DNA of 64,000 bases from Peptostreptococcaceae bacterium (GTDB lineage Bacteria; Bacillota; Clostridia; Peptostreptococcales; Peptostreptococcaceae): assembly GCA_025210335.1 (NCBI GenBank), contig JAOARY010000050.1, forward strand, positions 47,743 through 111,742, written 5' to 3'. The notes under the pieces were generated by a model, which was not told where the DNA came from, did no database searches, and saw nothing but the letters and a program-made list of their open reading frames with translations. Positions 34,558 to 44,325 of the stretch are shown here, piece by piece; within the stretch, counting starts at the first letter, position 1; each line of letters opens with the position of its first letter. The translations under genes were made by a program, and so were the position numbers.

Positions 34558-37020
34558 TTGAAATACTACGCAAAAGTAATTATAAGTGAAAAAACAAGAA
34601 GTTTAGATAGATTTTTCACTTATGAAATACCAGATAAATTAAAAGATAAATTAAAAATAGGACATAGAATTTTAGTGCCATTTGGATTTAGAAATAAACC
34701 TATTCAAGCTTTTGTTTTTGAACTTTTTTATGATGAAATAACAGACTATAAAGTGAAAAAAGTCAAAGACATTTTAGATAAAGAACCAATACTTAGTCTA
34801 AAAACTTTGGATACTATAAAGTGGATGAAAGAAAAATATTTTTCGACTTATTTCAATTTGATAAATTTGTTTATACCAAAAGGAGTAGATTTTAAAAATT
34901 TTAAAATGGTAAAATTAAATGAAAATGTTAAAAATGATATTGCTATAAATAATGATGAAAAATTGTTTATAGATTTTTTTAATGAAATAAAGCTTATTGA
35001 ATACAATAAATTAATAAAAGAGTATGAAATCAAGGAAAACTTATTAAAAAAATTAGAAAAAAAACAATTGATTGAAATTTTTTGGGATTACAAAAGCAAG
35101 AAGAATATATTAACCGATGAAATAATATCTTTAAATGAAGATATGAAATATTCTTTAGAATATTTTTTTGAAAATAAAATATTGGAAAAAAGATCTTTTA
35201 GACAAATTGAAATAATTAAATTTTTAAAAAATAATAAGGAAGTATATAAAAGAGATTTAAAAGATATATTGGGTGTAGATAATAGTTCAATAGATGCACT
35301 TAAAAGAAAAAATTTAATAAAGAGTAGATTAAAAGAAATATATAGACAAAAACATTATAAAACTTATAAAGAAGAAATAATATTAAATGAAGAACAAAAA
35401 AATGTAATCAATAGATTAAAAGAAATAAAAAATGAAAATATTTTTAAAGAGGTCATGCTTTTTGGTGTTACAGGTAGTGGAAAAACTAAAGTATATATAG
35501 AAATAGCTAAAGAATATATAAAACAAGGAAGACAAGTATTGATACTTGTACCAGAAATATCTCTTACACCACAGACTATGATTAAATTTAAAAATGAATT
35601 TCTAAGAAATTTAGTACTTATACACAGTAAATTATCAATTGGTGAAAGATATGATGCATATAGAAGAGTAAAAGAAAATGATGCTAAAATAATAATTGGT
35701 GTTAGATCAGCTTTATTTTGTGATTTTTGTGATTTAGGTCTTATTGTTATGGATGAATTTCATGAAGCATCTTATAAATCTGATAAAGATCCTAGATATG
35801 ATTCTATAGATGTATCTAGAAAAATATCAAAAATAAATAATTCTCTTTTGTTATTTGGTTCAGCAACACCGTCAGTGGATTTGTACTATGAATTTTTAAA
35901 AGATAATAAAGATATATTGAAATTGGAAAAAAGAGTTAATAACAATATGCTTCCAAAAGTAAATATTGTTGATATGAAAGATGAATTAAAAAAAGGCAAT
36001 AAATCTTTTTTTAGTTATAATTTAATAGATCAGATTAAAGAAAAAATAAAGAAAAAAGAACAAATTATTTTATTTTTAAATAGAAAAGGATATAGTAATT
36101 TTATAAATTGTTCAAATTGTGGATATGTATTTAAATGTGAGCATTGTGATGTTAGTTTAACTTATTATAAGAAGCAAAATTTATTAAAATGTAATTATTG
36201 TGGATATAAAAAAGAAATTCCTAAAATTTGTCCAGAATGTAATACTAAAAATATAGACAAAATAGGTGTTGGAACAGAACAAATAGAAAGTAAATTAAAA
36301 GAGCTAATAAAAGATATAAAAATATTAAGATTAGATAAGAGTTCTGTATCTAAGAAGAATTCTTTAGAAAATATAATAGAGGATTTTAAAAACAACAAAG
36401 CTGATGTATTAATAGGAACTCAAATGGTTACAAAAGGTCTAGACTTTAGTAATGTAACTTTAGTGGGAATAATTTGTGCAGATATGTCACTTAATTTTCC
36501 AGACTATAAAAGCAGTGAAAGAACATTCCAATTAATATCGCAAGTTGCAGGTAGAGCTGGAAGAGGAACGCTGGAAGGAAATGTGATATTACAAACATTT
36601 AATAAGGACCATTATTCAATAAAGCATGCTATAAATCACGATTTTTTAGGTTTTTATAATGATGAGATAAAAATAAGAAAATTATTTTCATATTCTCCTT
36701 TTAATAATATAATAAGAATTTTGATTTCAGGAGATGATGAGAAATTAATTATAAAAACATCAAATAAAATTTATGATGCAATATTTTATATTTTGAATAA
36801 AAAAGGTTATAATAAGGTAGAAGGAATATTTTTGCCAAATCCTTGTTTGATTTCAAAGGTAAAAAATAAATATAGGTGGCAAATAATAATTAAAGATGAA
36901 GAAATTAAACTAGAGAATTTAAAGAAATTAGTGAAATATATATGTATAGATAAAGAGCAAGAGTTATTTGATAAAAGTGTAAATATTTCAATCGATATAA
37001 ATCCATCTAGTTTGATTTAA
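34558..37020 (+). CDS. priA: Primosomal protein N' (replication restart helicase PriA)
   Basis: An 820-residue 3'-5' superfamily 2 helicase that reloads DnaB at collapsed forks. An N-terminal DNA-binding part (RSLDRFFTYEIPDKLK) precedes the helicase core with Walker A FGVTGSGKTKVYIE, motif II VMDEFHEASYKSD, SATPS, two Zn-binding clusters (CSNCGYVFKCEHCD; CNYCGYKKEIPKICPEC), GTQMVTKGLDF and QVAGRAGRG. Start TTG 34558 follows TAGGTG; the GTG at 34549 lies in that SD. The DEFH box is the usual PriA DExH. Confidence 0.96.
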   Translation: MKYYAKVIISEKTRSLDRFFTYEIPDKLKDKLKIGHRILVPFGFRNKPIQAFVFELFYDEITDYKVKKVKDILDKEPILSLKTLDTIKWMKEKYFSTYFNLINLFIPKGVDFKNFKMVKLNENVKNDIAINNDEKLFIDFFNEIKLIEYNKLIKEYEIKENLLKKLEKKQLIEIFWDYKSKKNILTDEIISLNEDMKYSLEYFFENKILEKRSFRQIEIIKFLKNNKEVYKRDLKDILGVDNSSIDALKRKNLIKSRLKEIYRQKHYKTYKEEIILNEEQKNVINRLKEIKNENIFKEVMLFGVTGSGKTKVYIEIAKEYIKQGRQVLILVPEISLTPQTMIKFKNEFLRNLVLIHSKLSIGERYDAYRRVKENDAKIIIGVRSALFCDFCDLGLIVMDEFHEASYKSDKDPRYDSIDVSRKISKINNSLLLFGSATPSVDLYYEFLKDNKDILKLEKRVNNNMLPKVNIVDMKDELKKGNKSFFSYNLIDQIKEKIKKKEQIILFLNRKGYSNFINCSNCGYVFKCEHCDVSLTYYKKQNLLKCNYCGYKKEIPKICPECNTKNIDKIGVGTEQIESKLKELIKDIKILRLDKSSVSKKNSLENIIEDFKNNKADVLIGTQMVTKGLDFSNVTLVGIICADMSLNFPDYKSSERTFQLISQVAGRAGRGTLEGNVILQTFNKDHYSIKHAINHDFLGFYNDEIKIRKLFSYSPFNNIIRILISGDDEKLIIKTSNKIYDAIFYILNKKGYNKVEGIFLPNPCLISKVKNKYRWQIIIKDEEIKLENLKKLVKYICIDKEQELFDKSVNISIDINPSSLI

Positions 37021-37041
37021 AAATAAAGGAGAGTGGATATT

Positions 37042-37494
37042 GTGGCTACAAGACAAATTAGAAAAGTTGGGGACGATGTTTTAAGAAAGAAGTCTAAAAT
37101 TGTTGAAAAAATAGATCAAAAGATATTAACTTTATTAGATGATATGTATGAAACTATGAAAGAGGCTGATGGTGTAGGTCTTGCCGCACCTCAAATAGGA
37201 ATATTAAAAAGAATTGCTGTTATAGATGTTGGGGAAGGGCTTGTTGAAATTATAAATCCTCAAATTATAGAGAGAAAAGGGGAGCAAGTGGGTGATGAAG
37301 GATGCCTAAGTGTACCTAATGAGTATGGACCTGTTAAAAGACCAAATTATGTTAAAGTAAAAGCTTTAAATAGAAATGGAGAAGAAGTGATAATAGAAGG
37401 TGAAGAATTTTTTGCAAGAGCATTATGCCATGAAATTGACCATTTGGATGGTGTGTTATTTACAGATAAATTAGAAGAAGAAATTATAGACTAA
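37042..37494 (+). CDS. def: Peptide deformylase
   Basis: A 150-residue Fe2+/Zn2+ metallohydrolase removing the formyl group of nascent proteins. Three motifs: [17 protein letters not shown] (metal Cys) and [12 protein letters not shown] (HExxH). A GTG at 37042 is used because AAAGGAGAG lies about 9 bases upstream; the GTG at 37033 overlaps the SD. Paired with fmt, the opposing step of formyl-Met metabolism. Confidence 0.97.
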   Translation: MATRQIRKVGDDVLRKKSKIVEKIDQKILTLLDDMYETMKEADGVGLAAPQIGILKRIAVIDVGEGLVEIINPQIIERKGEQVGDEGCLSVPNEYGPVKRPNYVKVKALNRNGEEVIIEGEEFFARALCHEIDHLDGVLFTDKLEEEIID

Positions 37495-37507
37495 TAGAGG
37501 TGATTTT

Positions 37508-38440
37508 TTGAAAGCAGTATTTATGGGAACGCCAGGTATTGCAGTACCTTCATTGGAGGTGCTTATAGAGGATAAAGATATTGAAGTTATTGGTGTTTTT
37601 ACTCAACCAGATAGAAAAAAAGGAAGAGGAAAGAAAGTTTCAATGCCTATAATAAAAGAAAAAGCTTTAGAACATGATATACAAGTGTATCAACCACAAA
37701 AAATTAAAGAAGATGAATATGTTAAAATATTAAAGGAATTAAATCCAGATATAATAATAGTTACAGCTTATGGACAAATATTATCAAAAGAAATATTGGA
37801 TATTCCAAAATTCGGATGTATAAATGTTCATGCTTCCTTATTACCAGAATTAAGAGGCGCGGCACCTATTAATTTTGCAATAATAAATGGTCTTAAAAAG
37901 ACAGGAATAACGACTATGTATATGGATGTTGGTTTAGATACTGGAGATATGATTTTAAAAGAAGAAATTATAATAGATGAATATGAAACAGCTGGTTCAT
38001 TACATGATAAGATGTTAGATGTATCTAGAAATGTTTTAAAAGATACATTAAAGCTTGTAAAATCAGGTGAAGTAAAAAGAATAAAACAAAATGATGCTGA
38101 TGCCACTTATGCACCTATTATGGATAAGACTTTAGGAAATATAAATTGGTCAAAGTCTTGTTTAGAGATAAAAAATCTTATAAATGGGATTAATCCTTGG
38201 CCTTGTGCATATACTCTTTACAAAGGTGAGAAAGTTAAGATTAAAAAAATAAAAATGACAGAATTAAATTCAACAAAAGAAGAAGGGTTAATAGAAAAAA
38301 TAACTCAAGATGGGATATATGTAAATACTCAAGATAAACTTCTTTTGATAGAAGAAATTCAATTTCCTAACAAAAAAATGATGCCTGTAAAAGAGTATAT
38401 AAAAGGTAATACCATTGATATTGTAAAATTAGGAGAGTAA
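37508..38440 (+). CDS. fmt: Methionyl-tRNA formyltransferase
   Basis: A 310-residue enzyme transferring a formyl group from 10-formyl-THF to initiator Met-tRNA. The N-terminal GART domain has MGTPGIAVPSLEVL, INVHASLLPELRGAAPINFA (catalytic Asn, His and loop) and GLDTGDMI; a C-terminal OB-type domain contacts tRNA (INPWPCAYTLYKGEKVKIKK). TTG start after AGAGGTGA. 13 bases after def. Confidence 0.97.
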   Translation: MKAVFMGTPGIAVPSLEVLIEDKDIEVIGVFTQPDRKKGRGKKVSMPIIKEKALEHDIQVYQPQKIKEDEYVKILKELNPDIIIVTAYGQILSKEILDIPKFGCINVHASLLPELRGAAPINFAIINGLKKTGITTMYMDVGLDTGDMILKEEIIIDEYETAGSLHDKMLDVSRNVLKDTLKLVKSGEVKRIKQNDADATYAPIMDKTLGNINWSKSCLEIKNLINGINPWPCAYTLYKGEKVKIKKIKMTELNSTKEEGLIEKITQDGIYVNTQDKLLLIEEIQFPNKKMMPVKEYIKGNTIDIVKLGE

Positions 38441-38443
38441 AAA

Positions 38444-39178
38444 ATGGATAAAGATTTAAAGTATTTAAATAAAATCTTTATTTTTTTGGTAATGTTTTTT
38501 TTAATATCCTTTTTATTGATTTTAAATTCAAGCCTTAGATACTTTATTGTAAATATTTTTAACTTGATAATATTTATGATTATTGTGAAAATATTATTGT
38601 TAGCAATTGTTACAAATCTTATTTTAAAAAATAAGATAATGAATATAAATATTATGAAGATGAATTTTTTATTTTTCAAAATATTTTATCCAGTAATAGA
38701 AAGTTTAATAATAATATTAAAGAAAGATAAACATGTGATTAGAAGAATTTTAATAAATTTAAATAATAAAATTATTTATAACATGGATTGGAAATTAAAA
38801 GGTGAAGATATTTTGATAATGTTACCTCATTGTCTGCAATTAGATGATTGTAGCTTAAAAATCACTTCTAATATTGATAATTGTAAAGAATGTGGAAGAT
38901 GTGATTTAAAAGAAATATTAAGAATGAAATCAAAATACAATGTTTTAGTTCATGTAGCAACAGGTGGAACTTTGGCTAGAAAAAAAATAAAAGAAATAAG
39001 GCCAAAAGCTATAATTGCAGTTGCCTGTGAAAGAGATCTCTCAGAGGGAATTAAGGATATTTCAAAGATTCCTGTATTTGGAGTTTTGAATAAAAGACCA
39101 AATGGTCCTTGCTTTAACACAAAGATAGATATAAATGAACTAGAAAATTCTATAAAATTTTTGATTAATGATAGATAA
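38444..39178 (+). CDS. DUF116 family membrane/cysteine-rich protein
   Basis: A 244-residue protein with two N-terminal hydrophobic segments (about 10-30 and 38-64). A cytosolic DUF116 domain follows, with a cysteine array: LPHCLQLDDCSLKITSN, NCKECGRCDLKEIL, and later VACERDLSEGIKD and GPCFNT. The cysteines suggest a metal or Fe-S site. The family sits between fmt and rsmB in many Clostridia; its function is unknown. Start 3 bases after fmt. Confidence 0.88.
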   Translation: MDKDLKYLNKIFIFLVMFFLISFLLILNSSLRYFIVNIFNLIIFMIIVKILLLAIVTNLILKNKIMNINIMKMNFLFFKIFYPVIESLIIILKKDKHVIRRILINLNNKIIYNMDWKLKGEDILIMLPHCLQLDDCSLKITSNIDNCKECGRCDLKEILRMKSKYNVLVHVATGGTLARKKIKEIRPKAIIAVACERDLSEGIKDISKIPVFGVLNKRPNGPCFNTKIDINELENSIKFLINDR

Positions 39179-39208
39179 AGTCCTAGTATAATCTAGGACT
39201 TAATTTTT
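39178..39208 (+). terminator. Intrinsic terminator between DUF116 and rsmB
   Basis: Perfect stem AGTCCTAG/CTAGGACT with a 6-base loop and TAATTTTTG. Its position inside the block implies partial read-through or a separate rsmB promoter. Confidence 0.8.
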
Positions 39209-39225
39209 GTAAGGGAGTGTTTTCT

Positions 39226-40551
39226 ATTATAAGGAAGATTGCGTTTGAAGCTTTATTAGATATTTATGAAAATAAATTATATTCTAATTTGGCTATAAAT
39301 AAATATATAAAAGAAAATTCTATAAAAGAATCTATAGATAGAGGGTTTTTTACACAACTAGTTTATGGTGTTGTAGAAAAAGATAGATATTTAGATTTTG
39401 TTATAGAGAGATTTTCAAAAGTAAAAAAGATAAGCAAAAAAGTGAGAATTATATTAAAGATAGGTATTTATCAAATATTATTTATGGATGGAGTTAAGGA
39501 TTTTGCAGCTGTAAATGAAACTGTAAAACTTTCTAAAATATATGTAAAATCATCTGCTGGTTTTATAAATGCGATACTTAGAAATACAATTAGAAATAAA
39601 AATAATTTAGAAGTGAACAAAGATGATATTGTAAAATATTTAAGTATAAAATACTCTTATGAAGAAAATCTAATTAGATTATTTTTAGAGATGTTTGAAC
39701 AAGATTTTTTGCAAGATATGCTTGAGAGTTTTGATGAAAAACCAAAACTTTATGGTAGAGTTAATTTAAATAAGATAAAAAGAGAAGAACTATTAAAAAA
39801 ATTAGAAGATACAAATATCAAAGCAACTAAAGTAAATTTAATAGAAGAAGCCATACTTATAGAGAATATAAAAGATATAGAAAATAATGAACTTTTTAAA
39901 AAAGGATATTTTACTATACAAGATATAAGTTCTATGATGGTTTGTAAGGTTCCTACTATTAAAGATGGGATGAAGATATTAGATATTTGTGCAGCACCAG
40001 GAGGAAAGACTACTCATATTGCAGAACGTTTAAATGGAAATGGTAAGATAATATCAAAAGATATATTTGATCATAAACTAAAGCTTATTAAAAATTCTAT
40101 AGATAGACTTGATTTAAAAAATATAGAGTTAAAAAATGAGGATGCACTGGTATTTAATGAAGATGAAGTTAACAAATATGATTTAGTACTGTGTGATGTC
40201 CCATGTTCTGGTTTTGGTATAGTAAGAAGAAAGCCTGAAATAAAATATAAAAATATAGATGAGATTGAAAAATTACCACATATTCAATATAAAATCCTTT
40301 TAAATGCAAGTAAATATATAAAAGATGATGGAAAAATAATATATAGTACTTGTACTATAAACAAAAAGGAGAATATAGAGGTTGTAAATAGATTTTTAGA
40401 AAAGAATACTGATTTTAAATTGGAAAAAATAACAAATATAAATTTAGATTTAGAACAACAAGAAAAAGGATATATAGAAATATATCCAAATATTCATATG
40501 ATGGATGGATTTTTTATAGCTAAATTAAGGAAGGTACAAAATGAAAATTGA
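39226..40551 (+). CDS. rsmB: 16S rRNA (cytosine967-C5)-methyltransferase (probable ATT start)
   Basis: A ~441-residue enzyme. An N-terminal NusB-like domain ([19 protein letters not shown], 1-140) is followed by the SAM domain: [34 protein letters not shown] (catalytic Cys) and [16 protein letters not shown] (second Cys). Start: the SD AGGGAG (39212-39217) is followed after 8 bases by ATT 39226, giving [10 protein letters not shown]. The only canonical in-frame alternative, GTG 39217, overlaps the SD and has none of its own. Overlaps rlmN by 11 bases. Confidence 0.93.
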   Translation: MIRKIAFEALLDIYENKLYSNLAINKYIKENSIKESIDRGFFTQLVYGVVEKDRYLDFVIERFSKVKKISKKVRIILKIGIYQILFMDGVKDFAAVNETVKLSKIYVKSSAGFINAILRNTIRNKNNLEVNKDDIVKYLSIKYSYEENLIRLFLEMFEQDFLQDMLESFDEKPKLYGRVNLNKIKREELLKKLEDTNIKATKVNLIEEAILIENIKDIENNELFKKGYFTIQDISSMMVCKVPTIKDGMKILDICAAPGGKTTHIAERLNGNGKIISKDIFDHKLKLIKNSIDRLDLKNIELKNEDALVFNEDEVNKYDLVLCDVPCSGFGIVRRKPEIKYKNIDEIEKLPHIQYKILLNASKYIKDDGKIIYSTCTINKKENIEVVNRFLEKNTDFKLEKITNINLDLEQQEKGYIEIYPNIHMMDGFFIAKLRKVQNEN

Positions 40552-41563
40552 TTTAAAAGGACTTAGTAAAGAAGAATTAGAAGAACATATAGTAAATTTT
40601 GGTGAAAAGAAATTTAGAGCAAAGCAGATATATGATTGGATATATAAATATGCAAAATCTATAGATGAAATAAAAAATATTTCTAAAGATTTAAAGATAA
40701 AATTAGAAGAAAATTTTAGTTTTACAAACTTAAAAATAAAAAAGAAATTGATTTCGAAAATAGATGGAACTAGAAAATATTTATTTGAATTGGAAGATTT
40801 GAATGTTATAGAAAGTGTTATGATGGAGTATAAACATGGTGTATCTGTTTGTTTGTCAACACAAGTTGGTTGCAGGATGGGATGTAAATTTTGTGCTTCG
40901 GGTTTAGATGGTCTAAAAAGAAATTTAAAGGCTTCTGAAATATTAGATCAAGTTTTAAAAATACAAGAAGATATTGGTAAAAGAGTTTCGAATATAGTTC
41001 TTATGGGAACTGGAGAACCACTTGATAATTATGATGAAGTTTTAAAATTTTTAAAATTAATAAATGATAAGAATGGTTTAAATATTGGATATAGACATAT
41101 AACATTATCTACTTGCGGACTTGTAAAAGAAATTAAGATTCTTGCAAATGAAAAATTACCTATAAATTTAGCTATATCTTTACATTCATGCTATGATGAA
41201 AATAGAAAAGAGATAATGCCTATAGCAAGAAAATATTCTATAAAAGAACTTATAGATGCTTGTAAAGACTATATAAAGATAACAAATAGAAGAGTTACAT
41301 TTGAATATGCTCTTATAGAAAATATAAATGATAATAAAGAGGATGCATTAAAACTTGCAAGTCTTCTTAAAAATATGTTATCTCATGTAAACTTAATTCC
41401 TGTTAACAATGTTGATGAAAATGATTATAAAAGACCAAATAAAAAAAGAATTGAAGAATTTAAGAATATTCTTATGAATAATAATATAGAAGTTACTATA
41501 AGAAGAGAAATGGGAAAAGATATAAATGGTGCATGCGGTCAATTAAGAAGGAGTAACTCATAG
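40541..41563 (+). CDS. rlmN: Dual-specificity 23S rRNA/tRNA (adenine-C2)-methyltransferase
   Basis: A 340-residue radical SAM enzyme forming m2A in 23S rRNA and tRNA. The cluster motif is [16 protein letters not shown] (CxxxCxxC). It also has [11 protein letters not shown] at the N-terminus, [39 protein letters not shown], and the catalytic C-terminal Cys near [11 protein letters not shown] after AAGGAAGG, inside the end of rsmB. Confidence 0.97.
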   Translation: MKIDLKGLSKEELEEHIVNFGEKKFRAKQIYDWIYKYAKSIDEIKNISKDLKIKLEENFSFTNLKIKKKLISKIDGTRKYLFELEDLNVIESVMMEYKHGVSVCLSTQVGCRMGCKFCASGLDGLKRNLKASEILDQVLKIQEDIGKRVSNIVLMGTGEPLDNYDEVLKFLKLINDKNGLNIGYRHITLSTCGLVKEIKILANEKLPINLAISLHSCYDENRKEIMPIARKYSIKELIDACKDYIKITNRRVTFEYALIENINDNKEDALKLASLLKNMLSHVNLIPVNNVDENDYKRPNKKRIEEFKNILMNNNIEVTIRREMGKDINGACGQLRRSNS

Positions 41564-41575
41564 GAGCTGATGTGT

Positions 41576-42307
41576 ATGGAATATTGTTTACTTTCTGATA
41601 TCGGTAAAGTAAGGGAAAAAAATGAAGATTATTGTTTTGGAGAAATAATTTCTGATAAAAAAGCAATTTTTTCAATTGCTGATGGAATGGGTGGACATAA
41701 AAAAGGTGAGTTTGCAAGTAAAAATGCAGTTTTAGGTGTAGTAAATAATTTAAAGGAAGAATTAATAGTATTAAATAATAAACAAGCAATAAAAGAAAAG
41801 CTAAAAAATTCATATTTAAAAATAAATGATATAATATTAAATAAGGCAAAAGAAGAAGTTGAATATAAGGGTATGGGAACAACTTTAACAACAATTATAA
41901 TAAATGATGATATTTTAATAATTGCAAATGTTGGAGATAGTAGATGTTATATTTTTAGGGATAATAAATTAAAAAAGCTTACGGTGGATAATTCATTAGT
42001 TGAAGAATTACTTGAAAGAGGTTTTATAACAAAAGAAGAAGCAAAAGATCATCCTCAAAAAAATATAATAACTAGAGCTGTGGGTATTGATGAAAATTTA
42101 CTTATAGATATGTATGAATATGATTTAGAAAATAATGATATTATAATTTTAACTACGGATGGAGTAACAAATTCACTTGAAGATTTTGAAATTGAAAATA
42201 TATTGAATCAAAATATGAATATGAAAAATTTTTGTAGCAAAATAGTTGAAGAATCTAATTTTAAAAGTGGATCTGATAATATATCTATAGTATCTGTAAA
42301 GCTTTAA
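41576..42307 (+). CDS. stp: PP2C-family Ser/Thr phosphatase
   Basis: A 243-residue metal-dependent phosphatase that reverses PrkC phosphorylation. It has SDIGKVREKNEDYC (Arg and Asp ligands), FSIADGMGGHKKGEFAS (DGMGGH), GMGTTLTT, ANVGDSRCYIF, ITRAVG, LTTDGVTNSL and GSDNISIV. ATG 41576 is preferred to ATG 41570 because AGGAG is 9 rather than 3 bases away. 24 bases before prkC, the usual arrangement. Confidence 0.95.
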   Translation: MEYCLLSDIGKVREKNEDYCFGEIISDKKAIFSIADGMGGHKKGEFASKNAVLGVVNNLKEELIVLNNKQAIKEKLKNSYLKINDIILNKAKEEVEYKGMGTTLTTIIINDDILIIANVGDSRCYIFRDNKLKKLTVDNSLVEELLERGFITKEEAKDHPQKNIITRAVGIDENLLIDMYEYDLENNDIIILTTDGVTNSLEDFEIENILNQNMNMKNFCSKIVEESNFKSGSDNISIVSVKL

Positions 42308-42331
42308 GTGTAGAAAGTTGGTGATTAAAAA

Positions 42332-44311
42332 TTGATTAATAAAACTTTAAAAAACAGATATGAAATTTTAGAAAAAATCGGAGAAGGTGGAACTTCAAAG
42401 ATATATAAAGCTAAATGCAAATTATTAAATAGATATGTTGCTATAAAAATACTAAAAGATGAATTTTTAGAAGATGAAGAGTTTTTAAAGAATTTTAAAA
42501 ATGAATCCAAATCAGCAGCGAGTATATCGCATCCTAATATAGTAAATATATATGATGTAGGTGAAGAAGAAAATTTACATTTTATTGTAATGGAATATGT
42601 TGAGGGTGTAACTTTAAAAGAATATATAAAAAAAGAAGGAAAGATAGAATTAGAAAAGGCTTTAAATATAATTAAACAAATAGCTTTAGCTTTAGATAAG
42701 GCTCATAAAAGTTCAATAATACATAGAGATATAAAGCCTGAAAATATATTGATATCTAATGAAAATCTAGTTAAAATATTGGATTTTGGTATTGCTAAAG
42801 CTGTTACTAAATCAACTGTTATAAATAAAAAAGAGATAATAGGGTCAATATATTATCTATCACCAGAACAGGTAAAAGGTCAAATTGTTGATGAAGGTGC
42901 TGATATATATGCGCTTGGAATAGTTCTTTATGAAATGTTAACAGGAATATTACCTTTTTCAGGTGATACACCTGTAGATATAGCTTTAAAACATGTTAAT
43001 GAAGAAGTTGATTTAGATAAGCTAGGTAATTATTCTTTTGAGATTAAGGAGTTTGTTGCAAAAATGACTAATAAAAATAGGATGAAAAGATATAATAAGG
43101 CTAAAGACGTTGTTAATGATTTAGAAAATATAAAAAAAGGTAGAAGAATTTCTAATAATAAGCCTTCTGATTTCAATACAAAAAAAATTGATGATATAGA
43201 TTTTAAGAAAATATTAGATAAAGAAGATGCTAAAAAAAATAATAATACACAGATTGATTTAAAATCTGCACTTACAAAAGAGAGTACAGGAAAGAACGTA
43301 AAAAATAACAGAAATAAAAAACAAGCAATAGTTGGTGGGATTTTAGCTTTTTTTGTTTCTATATTATTTGCATTTGGTTTTATATTTGTAAAGAATATGA
43401 TGACTAAAAAAGAATACAAAACACCAGATATGACTAATTTAAGCTTTGTAGAAGCAAAAGATATATTAACTCAAAAAAATATATTTTTAGTAAAAAGAAG
43501 AGAAGATTATAATAAAGATATAATAAAGGGTAATATAATAAGTCAAGAACCTCAGGTTGGAACTATTATAAAAGAAGGAGATGAAATAGCCGTTGTAACA
43601 AGTTTAGGTATGCCTCTTACAAAGGTTCCTTCTTTCAAGGGGAAAAAACTAGTAGATGCATCAAAGGTTTTAAAAGAAAGTAATTTAGAAGAAGGCTTAG
43701 TTGATTATGAATATAGTAATATTGTATCTGAAGGAGTTATAATATCTCAAAATCCTCAAGCATTTACGAAAGTGCAAGAGGGTTCTAGAGTTAACTTTAT
43801 TGTTAGTCAAGGTAGAGAGATTAAAATAATGAATGTACCAAATTTAATTGGAAAAACAATAGAGCAAGCTAAATCGGAGTTAAAAGGTATATATTTAGGC
43901 AAAATAGAATACAGCGAAGATAGAGAAAAAGAAGAAGGTAAAATATTAAAACAATCATTACCTGCAAATACAAGTGCAGAAGAAGGTAGTAAAATAGATA
44001 TTGTGGTAAATAAATTTGAAGAATTACAAGAAGATTCATTGCTAAGTGAAGACGATGAGGATGAAAATGATTTAACTGATTTAGTTAAAAAAAGTTTTAC
44101 AATACCTCTTTCTACAAATAAAGATGAAATACATGTATTTATAAAAGAGATAAAAAATAATAAAGAAAAAATTATTTATAATAAAAAGGTAAATCCAAAA
44201 CAAGTTGATAATATATTATATATAAATGTAAAAGGTAAACCTGGAGAAACTAAAAAATATGAAATTTATTTGGATGAGAGCTTATATTTTGATACAGTAG
44301 TAACTTTTTAG
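42332..44311 (+). CDS. prkC: PASTA-domain Ser/Thr protein kinase
   Basis: A 659-residue membrane kinase that senses peptidoglycan fragments. The cytosolic kinase domain (about 9-270) has GEGGTSKIYKA, VAIKILKDE, IHRDIKPENIL, ILDFGIAKA and GSIYYLSPEQVKG. A juxtamembrane linker is followed by one TM segment (about 333-355), then three PASTA repeats (about 365-570), an acidic stretch (LSEDDEDENDLTD) and a C-terminal ~75-residue beta-rich extension. TTG start. Pairs with stp; likely controls growth, spore germination or wall metabolism. Confidence 0.96.
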   Translation: MINKTLKNRYEILEKIGEGGTSKIYKAKCKLLNRYVAIKILKDEFLEDEEFLKNFKNESKSAASISHPNIVNIYDVGEEENLHFIVMEYVEGVTLKEYIKKEGKIELEKALNIIKQIALALDKAHKSSIIHRDIKPENILISNENLVKILDFGIAKAVTKSTVINKKEIIGSIYYLSPEQVKGQIVDEGADIYALGIVLYEMLTGILPFSGDTPVDIALKHVNEEVDLDKLGNYSFEIKEFVAKMTNKNRMKRYNKAKDVVNDLENIKKGRRISNNKPSDFNTKKIDDIDFKKILDKEDAKKNNNTQIDLKSALTKESTGKNVKNNRNKKQAIVGGILAFFVSILFAFGFIFVKNMMTKKEYKTPDMTNLSFVEAKDILTQKNIFLVKRREDYNKDIIKGNIISQEPQVGTIIKEGDEIAVVTSLGMPLTKVPSFKGKKLVDASKVLKESNLEEGLVDYEYSNIVSEGVIISQNPQAFTKVQEGSRVNFIVSQGREIKIMNVPNLIGKTIEQAKSELKGIYLGKIEYSEDREKEEGKILKQSLPANTSAEEGSKIDIVVNKFEELQEDSLLSEDDEDENDLTDLVKKSFTIPLSTNKDEIHVFIKEIKNNKEKIIYNKKVNPKQVDNILYINVKGKPGETKKYEIYLDESLYFDTVVTF

Positions 44312-44325
44312 AGGGAGTGATAAAG

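Noticed and set aside
37033..37041. GTG 37033 as the def start
   Set aside because: It overlaps the Shine-Dalgarno; GTG 37042 has correct spacing. The same reasoning rejected upstream GTGs at 3754, 4975, 34549 and 51061.
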